Part shown: piece after piece, positions 58,151 to 64,000 of the stretch
Layout: each line of letters starts with the position of its first letter
How positions within the stretch are numbered: position 1 is the stretch's first letter
Origin: Paraescarpia echinospica
Taxonomy: Eukaryota; Annelida; Polychaeta; Sabellida; Siboglinidae
Direction of reading: 5' to 3'
Length of the DNA: 64,000 nucleotides
Assembly: GCA_020002185.1 (NCBI GenBank)
Contig: CM034544.1
Coordinates: 38,046,868 to 38,110,867, forward strand
Notes under the pieces: generated by a model
Told to the model about the DNA's origin: nothing
The model's input: only the letters and a program-made list of their open reading frames with translations
Database searches by the model: none
Made by a program: the position numbers and the translations under genes

Positions 58151-58377
58151 CGGAATCGCGGGCGAAACAGATGTACCCGGGAAAGGTCAACTACATGATA
58201 GAGGCTTTCAAAGACGCGACGTCGTCGGCGTACGGCTATCTATTCGTGGATCTGAAACAGGAAACGGAAGAGGATATGCGTCTGCGTACGTGCATATTTC
58301 CGGACGATCGCCTTCAGTACGTGTACGTACGGAAGGGTGGCGGCGGTGGTGGTGGTGGTGGCGTCGGCGGGCTATAA
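58150..58377 (+). pseudogene. C-terminal tail of a Polinton-type DNA-packaging ATPase
   Basis: In the frame around the ATG at 58171 the sequence reads ESRAKQMYPGKVNYMIEAFK, then DATSSAYGYLFVDLKQETEE and MRLRTCIFPDDRLQYVYVRK, followed by a Gly run and TAA at 58375. This resembles the C-terminal tail of FtsK/HerA-type (A32-like) packaging ATPases of Polintons and related viruses. Walker A and B motifs are absent: everything upstream has been replaced by the NADAR gene in another frame, so the gene is truncated by deletion or recombination near 58150. The assignment is from family memory and needs a profile search. Confidence 0.6.
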
Positions 58378-58822
58378 GAAGAGAGGGACGACGACGCGTT
58401 CGTTTATTAGTCGCTATGACGGGGGCGCGGTGGCAGCGAAGAGACGACCGAAGGTGGCGGGACCAACGAATCAAATAAAGAGACACATCGTCGCCCTGCA
58501 GCTGATGGAGAGACATAGGCGGAACATCGCTCTGCGAAAAGCTCTAATCGCCCACGCGGACACAGGTCTCATTTGTAGTCTGTGCGATTGCGCGTACAAC
58601 ATTCTGAAAGGGAACGTGAAGTTGTCGCCGAAACAGAAACGCGTATTGTCGAAATACCGGGATCACCTGCGTAAACTCGTCGACAAACACATGACGCGTA
58701 AGCAGAAGCGTGCCATCTTGCAAAAGGGTTCGGGTGGTTTTCTGACGGCTCTGCTAGCGCCGTTAGCGAGTACCGTTATCTTGCCGCTGCTGAGACAGGT
58801 GTTCGGCGGCGGCGGAGGGTGA
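58337..58822 (+). CDS. Small basic capsid-associated protein of Polinton-like elements (adenoviral pX/minor capsid-like)
   Basis: Reads KRHIVALQLMERHRRNIALR, KALIAHADTGLICSLCDCAY, NILKGNVKLSPKQKRVLSKY, RDHLRKLVDKHMTRKQKRAI, LQKGSGGFLTALLAPLASTV and ILPLLRQVF. A basic helical domain is followed by a Gly-rich hydrophobic C-terminus. Proteins of this form lie beside integrase genes in Polintons and have been likened to minor capsid or core proteins; function is inferred. The frame is open from at least 58337 (GTG), but the first in-frame ATG is 58505, so the true start is uncertain. It overlaps the ATPase tail and stops three bases before the next gene's ATG. Confidence 0.7.
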   Translation: MAAVVVVVASAGYKKRGTTTRSFISRYDGGAVAAKRRPKVAGPTNQIKRHIVALQLMERHRRNIALRKALIAHADTGLICSLCDCAYNILKGNVKLSPKQKRVLSKYRDHLRKLVDKHMTRKQKRAILQKGSGGFLTALLAPLASTVILPLLRQVFGGGGG

Positions 58823-58825
58823 TTG

Positions 58826-59099
58826 ATGCAGTACGCGAAGAAGATGGCGTTGGTCGATCCACGATTGGTGGAAAGCCTTCTGCCACGTTTCGATCAGTCG
58901 TCGAGCACGCCCGGATCACGTGTGCTGAGTTGCCTTGACAGCGACATGAAGGACATTCTAGAACGTTCGGATTTATTGGAACGCGAAAAGGTAGCGTCGT
59001 ACAATCAACTGCTGAGTCGGTACAATACGATAGAGGCAGCTTGAGCGGCGCAACCGGTACGCGTGTCGGTGGTCAATAGCGAGACGGCTCCCGCGGTAC

Positions 59100-59130
<31 letters not shown>

Positions 59131-59567
59131 ATCGTCGGAGACGATAGAACGCGAAATCATAGCCAAAAACGTTGAAAGAGAAGACGAGACTGCTGATCGA
59201 AAAAATGAAAGCCGATCCGTTGTCTCGATGGAACGATCGCGGTGAATTCATGTACGACGGTAAAGCGATCGCGGGGAGTAATATGGTCGATCTAATAAAC
59301 GATCTCATGCGAACGAGATCGAAGACGACGGCGCCCGTAGGATGGCGGGAGTTCGGATTGCACATGAAGGATATGAATATCCCTATGGAATTCGTAGGCA
59401 ACCCGCGCTATCGTTCGTACGTGGAGCGACGACGGAAGCAGCTACTAGAAGAGAGGATGACGATGCCGTCGACGTCTAGTTCATCAGCGCCGACTGAGCG
59501 GAGACGTCGAACTCGGATGCGAGGCGAACCCAAACGCAGATCCTCTTCGTTGGACGTCACGGCGTAG
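58826..59567 (+). pseudogene. Conserved Polinton-associated protein of unknown function, with a stop and a frameshift
   Basis: Starts at an ATG at 58826, three bases after the previous stop. The N-terminal part reads MALVDPRLVESLLPRFDQSS, SRVLSCLDSDMKDILERSDL and EREKVASYNQLLSRYNTI. A TGA at 59042 follows. The same frame continues through an Ala/Pro/Glu region (59045-59170, with a run of nine Ala codons). A one-base slip near 59171 then leads to LKEKTRLLIEKMKADPLSRW, NDRGEFMYDGKAIAGSNMVD, LINDLMRTR and MNIPMEFVGNPRYRSYV, ending TAG at 59565 after an Arg-rich tail. The 'LVDPRL... / ...WNxRGE' pair of blocks recurs next to integrase in animal Polinton-like elements. Function unknown. Confidence 0.65.
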
Positions 59568-59581
59568 GATACATTGTCGTG

Positions 59582-59749
59582 ATGCCGTCACGACGCGCGA
59601 TCATCATCATCATCGTCGTCGGTTTCATCATCGCGCTTATCGCATTCTGTATCATCGTATCATCGTCGTCGTCGTTGTCATGGTGTCCGGGTGGAGTCGT
59701 CGTCCAAAACGAAAGCTTCGACAGCAACGAAACGACGACGACGAGCTGA
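59582..59749 (+). CDS. Small single-pass membrane protein, 55 residues
   Basis: An ATG at 59582 opens a 55-codon frame: basic start MPSRRA, then a hydrophobic helix of about 20 residues (IIIIIVVGFIIALIAFCIIV), then a short polar Ser/Thr-rich tail with a possible N-glycosylation site (NESF), ending TGA at 59747-59749. It lies 15 bases after the previous stop and overlaps the integrase start in another frame. Tiny membrane proteins are common in DNA viruses; no family was recognised. Confidence 0.5.
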   Translation: MPSRRAIIIIIVVGFIIALIAFCIIVSSSSSLSWCPGGVVVQNESFDSNETTTTS

Positions 59750-60180
59750 ATAACGTGTACTTCGATCCGAAACGGGTGGGGAGTTACGGAGGCGTCGACG
59801 CGTTGCACCGGGCGTCGAAGCTCCGACGTCCGGCCGTCGAGAGGTGGCTAGCGTCGCAGGACGCCTATACCCTACACAAACCGGTTAGACGTCATTTCAA
59901 ACGACGTCGCGTCATCGTGGGCGGTCAAAACCAGCAGTGGCAAGCCGATCTGGTCGACTTGACTAGACTGAAAACGCACAACGACGGTATAACATTCCTA
60001 TTGACGGTGATCGATGTGTTTTCGAAGCGGGCGTGGTGCGTTCCGTTGAAGAGTAAGTCCGGCGCGTCGCTCGTCGCGGCCTTCGAGCGCCTGCTGAACG
60101 ACGACGACGAGACGCCGCACACGCTGCAGACCGATAAGGGGAGCGAGTTTTTGAACCGACCCCTGCAAACGTTGTTAAAG
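59680..60180 (+). CDS. Polinton-type rve (DDE) integrase, cut by assembly gap
   Basis: The ATG at 59680 gives an N-terminal region with YFDPKRVGSYGGVDALHRAS and WLASQDAYTLHKPVRRHFKR. The integrase core follows, with NQQWQADLVDLTRLKTHNDG (first catalytic Asp), FLLTVIDVFSKRAWCVPLKS and TLQTDKGSEFLNRPLQTLLK (second Asp). The catalytic Glu and chromodomain-like C-terminus fall in the run of Ns. This protein type is shared by Polintons, adintoviruses and the F54H12.3-like set, and inserts the element into host DNA. The visible part has no stop. Confidence 0.9.
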
Positions 60181-61180
60181 NNNNNNNNNNNNNNNNNNNN
60201 NNNNNNNNNNNNNNNNNNNNNNNNNNNNNNNNNNNNNNNNNNNNNNNNNNNNNNNNNNNNNNNNNNNNNNNNNNNNNNNNNNNNNNNNNNNNNNNNNNNN
60301 NNNNNNNNNNNNNNNNNNNNNNNNNNNNNNNNNNNNNNNNNNNNNNNNNNNNNNNNNNNNNNNNNNNNNNNNNNNNNNNNNNNNNNNNNNNNNNNNNNNN
60401 NNNNNNNNNNNNNNNNNNNNNNNNNNNNNNNNNNNNNNNNNNNNNNNNNNNNNNNNNNNNNNNNNNNNNNNNNNNNNNNNNNNNNNNNNNNNNNNNNNNN
60501 NNNNNNNNNNNNNNNNNNNNNNNNNNNNNNNNNNNNNNNNNNNNNNNNNNNNNNNNNNNNNNNNNNNNNNNNNNNNNNNNNNNNNNNNNNNNNNNNNNNN
60601 NNNNNNNNNNNNNNNNNNNNNNNNNNNNNNNNNNNNNNNNNNNNNNNNNNNNNNNNNNNNNNNNNNNNNNNNNNNNNNNNNNNNNNNNNNNNNNNNNNNN
60701 NNNNNNNNNNNNNNNNNNNNNNNNNNNNNNNNNNNNNNNNNNNNNNNNNNNNNNNNNNNNNNNNNNNNNNNNNNNNNNNNNNNNNNNNNNNNNNNNNNNN
60801 NNNNNNNNNNNNNNNNNNNNNNNNNNNNNNNNNNNNNNNNNNNNNNNNNNNNNNNNNNNNNNNNNNNNNNNNNNNNNNNNNNNNNNNNNNNNNNNNNNNN
60901 NNNNNNNNNNNNNNNNNNNNNNNNNNNNNNNNNNNNNNNNNNNNNNNNNNNNNNNNNNNNNNNNNNNNNNNNNNNNNNNNNNNNNNNNNNNNNNNNNNNN
61001 NNNNNNNNNNNNNNNNNNNNNNNNNNNNNNNNNNNNNNNNNNNNNNNNNNNNNNNNNNNNNNNNNNNNNNNNNNNNNNNNNNNNNNNNNNNNNNNNNNNN
61101 NNNNNNNNNNNNNNNNNNNNNNNNNNNNNNNNNNNNNNNNNNNNNNNNNNNNNNNNNNNNNNNNNNNNNNNNNNNNNNNN
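60181..61180. other. Assembly gap (1000 Ns)
   Basis: Exactly 1000 unknown bases, a conventional gap length, so the true distance is unknown. It hides the integrase 3' end and the left end of the 15-bp-unit array. Open frames that span it are artefacts. Confidence 0.99.
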
Positions 61181-62596
61181 GCCGTAGCGACATATACAGT
61201 AGCAACTAGTACAGTAGCAACTAATGCCGTAGCGACAGATACAGTAGCATCTAATGCCGTAGCGTCAGATACAGTAGCAAGTAATGCCGTAGCGACAGAT
61301 ACAGTAGCAATTAATGCCGTAGCGACAGATACAGTAGCAACTAGTACAGTAACAACTAATGCCGCAGCGACAGATACAGTAGCAACTAATGCCGTAGCGA
61401 CAGATACAGTAGCAACTAGTGCAGTAACAACTAATGCCGTAGCAACAGATAAAGTAGCAACTAGTACAGTAACAACTAATGCCGTAGCGACATATACAGT
61501 AGCAACTAGTACAGTAGCAACTAATGCCGTAGCGACAGATACAGTAGCAATTAATGCCGTAGCGACAGATACAGTAGCAACTAGTGCAGTAACCACTAAT
61601 GCCGTAGCGACAGATACAGTAGCAACTAGTACAGTAACAACTAATGCCGCAGCGACAGATACAGTAGCAACTAGTACAGTAGCAACTAATGCCGTAGCGA
61701 CAAATACAGTAGCAACTAGTACAGTAACAACTAATGCCGCAGCGACAGATACAGTAGCAACTAGTACAGTAACAACTAATGCCATAGCGACAGATACAGT
61801 AGCAACTAGTACAGTAGCAACTAATGCCGTAGCGACAGATACAGTAGCAATTAATGCCGTAGCGACAGATACAGTAGCAACTAGTGCAGTAACAACTAAT
61901 GCCGTAGCGACATATACAGTAGCAACTAGTACAGTAACAACTAATGCCACAGCGACAGATACAGTAGCAACTAGTACAGTAACAACTAATGCCGTAGCGA
62001 CAGATACAGTAGCAACTAGTACAGTAACAACTAATGCCGCAGCGACAGATACAGTAGCAACTAATGCCGTAGCGACAGATACAGTAGCAACTAGTGCAGT
62101 AACAACTAATGCCGTAGCAACATATACAGTAGCAACTAATACAGTAGCAACTAATGCCGTAGCGACAGATACAGTAGCAACTAATACAGTAGCAACTAAT
62201 GCCGTAGCGACAGATACAGTAGCAACTAATACAGTAGCAACTAATGCCGTAGCGACAGATACAGTAGCAACTAATACAGTAGCAACTAATGCCGTAGCAA
62301 CATATACAGTAGCAACTAATACAGTAGCAACTAATGCCGTAGCGACAGATACAGTAGCAACTAGTACAGTAACAACTAATGCCGTAGCGACAGATACAGT
62401 AGCAACTAGTGCAGTAGCATCTGACGCAAAAGGAAATGGTGCAGTAGCAGCTGATGCAGTGGTAACTTGTGATAAAAGTACTAATGCAGTGGTAAATGTT
62501 TTTGTAGGATCATATCCAGTTACATCTGAAACAGTAGCAACTAATGCTGAAGCAAATTATGTTGTAGCAACTAAAACAGTAGCAAATGTACAGTAG
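61181..62596 (+). repeat. 15-bp-unit minisatellite with higher-order structure, open on both strands
   Basis: Units are variants of acagtagcaactaat and gccgtagcgacagat, arranged in 30- and 45-base combinations. The plus strand is open from the gap to a TAG near 62596 (TVATS, TVATN, AVATD pentapeptides) and degenerates after 62400. The minus strand is open too, with Val/Ala/Thr/Leu repeats. Because the unit is a multiple of three and has no stops in these frames, open frames are expected by chance. No start, promoter or signal peptide is visible. Confidence 0.9.
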
Positions 62597-62699
62597 CACC
62601 ATATGTAGTAGCAACTTATGTTGAAATAAATAGTGTAGAAGCCACATCTCCAGTAGCAACTGATAATATAGCTACATACACATTAGAATGGGTACGGTA

Positions 62700-63280
62700 G
62701 TAGCTGGTGCCACAATAATAAATCAATAATAATAATAACTTGATTTACACACTAAAAATTCCAAAGTAGAACTCTGTTCAGTAGTGTTGACAATAGTCGT
62801 TAGAAATTAGTAGAAATAAATATTATAATAATACAAGTAAATCATATAAATACAAAACTGAACTAGAGAAACTAAATCAAAGATGACAGTGATGTAAATT
62901 ATATTATATATCATCAGTAGTAAAACAAGTATATATATATATATATATAACAACTATATAGTAAATTGCGAGATAAATATATTATAAATATATATTAGTT
63001 AATTAGTAAGTAATAAATAGCTACAGTAATATGGGGTATAACAAAAGTATAAACTTATGATGACTAAACATTAAAAGCGAGTTTAAAAAGTGTGTCTTAA
63101 GACGAGCTTTAAATGTGTCCATACACTGTATCAGTCGTAAATCTTCCGGCAACACATTCCAGAGGGTCGGTCCTGCACGCGAGAACGAGCGACGGCCGTA
63201 CCGCTCAAGGTTGTGGCGCGGTACACTTAATAGTCCACAGTCAGTTGATCGAAGTGCGCGGCGCGGCACATAGATATGCA
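62700..63280 (-). mobile_element. 3' fragment of a LINE, minus strand, inserted in the 15-bp-unit array
   Basis: The minus-strand frame at 63287-63021 reads LLSVPRHNLERYGRRSFSRA, GPTLWNVLPEDLRLIQ and TFKARLKTHFLNSLL, the C-terminal tail of CR1/jockey-like LINE ORF2 proteins. A 3' UTR and an (AAT)n-type tail lie at 62715-62745. Array-like sequence resumes at about 63280, so the fragment interrupts the array. Confidence 0.75.
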
Positions 63281-63665
63281 GTAGCACCTAATGCGGTAAC
63301 AATTGGTGCAGTGGCAAAGCATACAGCAACAACTGATACAATAGCAACTAATGCAGTGCAACATATGCGGTAGTAACTGATACAGTAGCAACATATACGA
63401 TAACAACTGTTACTGTAGCAACTATATCAACTGACGGAGTAACAACTTACGCAGAGCCATCATTTAGAATAGCAAGATACGTATTAGGCAATGGTTCGGT
63501 AGTAAATGTTGCAGTAGCAACATGACCAGGAGCAAATGCCTGATTAGCAACTAATGCATTAATAACATGTACAGTAATAATTAATATAGTAGCAACGGAT
63601 AAATCAGCAATAACGGTAGCAGCAACTGATACACTAGCAGTTAATACGTAGCAACTAATGCATAT
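63280..63665 (+). repeat. Degenerate continuation of the 15-bp-unit array
   Basis: Phrases such as gtagcaacta, gataca and taatgcagta recur at multiples of 15 with many substitutions and small indels, the right-hand decayed flank of the array split by the LINE fragment. Confidence 0.75.
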
Positions 63666-63718
63666 GTAATGATGTCATTGAAACATGTTGCACTGTATAG
63701 TAGCACAATGTATGCCCC

Positions 63719-64000
63719 TTGTCATAGCACAACATCGTATTTTGTCATTACTATACATGCCCTTGGACTGGGGTGCGATGGGTGCATATGAAACCCACAC
63801 TGAGGCAAAGTAGTTCCGGTTGTGGGAGTAGTTCCGCCTGGAGGGAAATAGTTATGCTTAATTTTAAATCGTGACGTAAAAACGTAAACGATGTCCAAGA
63901 CTACCCCTTCTTCCGCATACATTTCCATCACTACCTCACCTTCGACCGTGGAAAATATCAGACCACTACCTCCCCCACCGGACCTGGAAAAATACTCAAC
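63719..64000 (-). CDS. Open frame running off the window end, unidentified
   Basis: The minus strand is open from 64000 to a TGA at about 63720-63724, some 90 codons. It reads SGGGGSGLIFSTVEGEVVME, AEEGVVLDIVYVFTSRFKIK, then HNYFPPGGTTPTTGTTLP. No domain was recognised. The internal Met at 63931 is not a convincing start. It could be an exon of a gene to the right or chance. Confidence 0.2.

Larger units (their letters stand above)
57500..60180 (+). mobile_element. Maverick/Polinton-like (adintovirus-like) gene cluster, incomplete
   Basis: Six tightly packed or overlapping plus-strand genes: NADAR, packaging-ATPase tail, basic capsid-like protein, conserved unknown, small membrane protein and rve integrase. 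They are visibly GC-richer than the flanks. The integrase, ATPase and small capsid-like proteins travel together in Polintons and related integrated viruses of animals. PolB, major capsid and protease are not seen; they may be in or beyond the assembly gap or lost. Lesions (ATPase truncation, stop and frameshift in the conserved unknown) mark it as a relic. Confidence 0.8.

Noticed and set aside
58208..58516. 102-residue minus-strand frame with Arg/His runs
   Set aside because: Antisense of the ATPase tail and capsid-like gene; composition reflects the Gly-codon run.
60175..61950. Very long open frames across 60.2-61.9 kb on both strands
   Set aside because: They pass through 1000 Ns and then through the 15-bp-unit repeat. 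Neither part supports a gene.

Overview
The window looks like nuclear DNA from a marine invertebrate animal. It has AT-rich non-coding sequence, intron-bearing genes, long dinucleotide tracts, many minisatellites and many different eukaryotic transposons. Species and phylum cannot be fixed from the sequence. A CILP-like extracellular matrix gene and a K02A2.6-type Ty3/gypsy element fit a deuterostome or lophotrochozoan.

Layout. 1-1.2 kb: 5' part of a LINE on the minus strand. 2.6-4.4 kb: dead P/THAP9-like transposon with inverted repeats. 5-18 kb: mostly non-coding, with several minisatellites, including a 31-copy array of exactly 88 bp per unit. 19-21.5 kb: RTE-type LINE behind a tRNA-derived head. 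22-22.7 kb: another 88-bp array. 25.4-25.8 kb: long-TIR MITE. 26.0-29.2 kb: 3.2-kb DNA transposon. 31.1-32.1 kb: the only intact host-type coding exon, a rhodopsin-family GPCR. 34-36.8 kb: broken LINEs. 37.7-42.4 kb: complete but dead Ty3/gypsy element with LTRs, polypurine tract and 5-bp target duplication. 42.5-51 kb: tyrosine-recombinase fragment and three nested LINEs. 51.6-57.3 kb: CILP-like gene or pseudogene (TSP1, Cys-rich/carboxypeptidase-regulatory, Ig and C-terminal regions) with a minisatellite in or beside three of its introns. 57.6-60.2 kb: compact GC-rich cluster of Maverick/Polinton type (NADAR-domain gene, packaging-ATPase tail, small basic capsid-like protein, a conserved unknown protein, a small membrane protein and an rve integrase), cut by a 1000-base assembly gap. 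61.2-63.7 kb: 15-bp-unit array interrupted by a LINE fragment.

Three results stand out. (1) A NADAR domain, the fold of ADP-ribosyl-guanosine glycosidases, sits as a gene inside a Polinton-like cluster. (2) A 54-bp array in the CILP-like gene repeats a 5' splice site twelve times; every copy is in phase 1, so each donor would add a whole number of 18-residue units. (3) Three unrelated minisatellites share an 88-bp period, and two dead LINEs carry four-copy arrays made from their own reverse-transcriptase core.

Most genes here are transposon remnants. The GPCR is the only clear candidate for a functional cellular gene.
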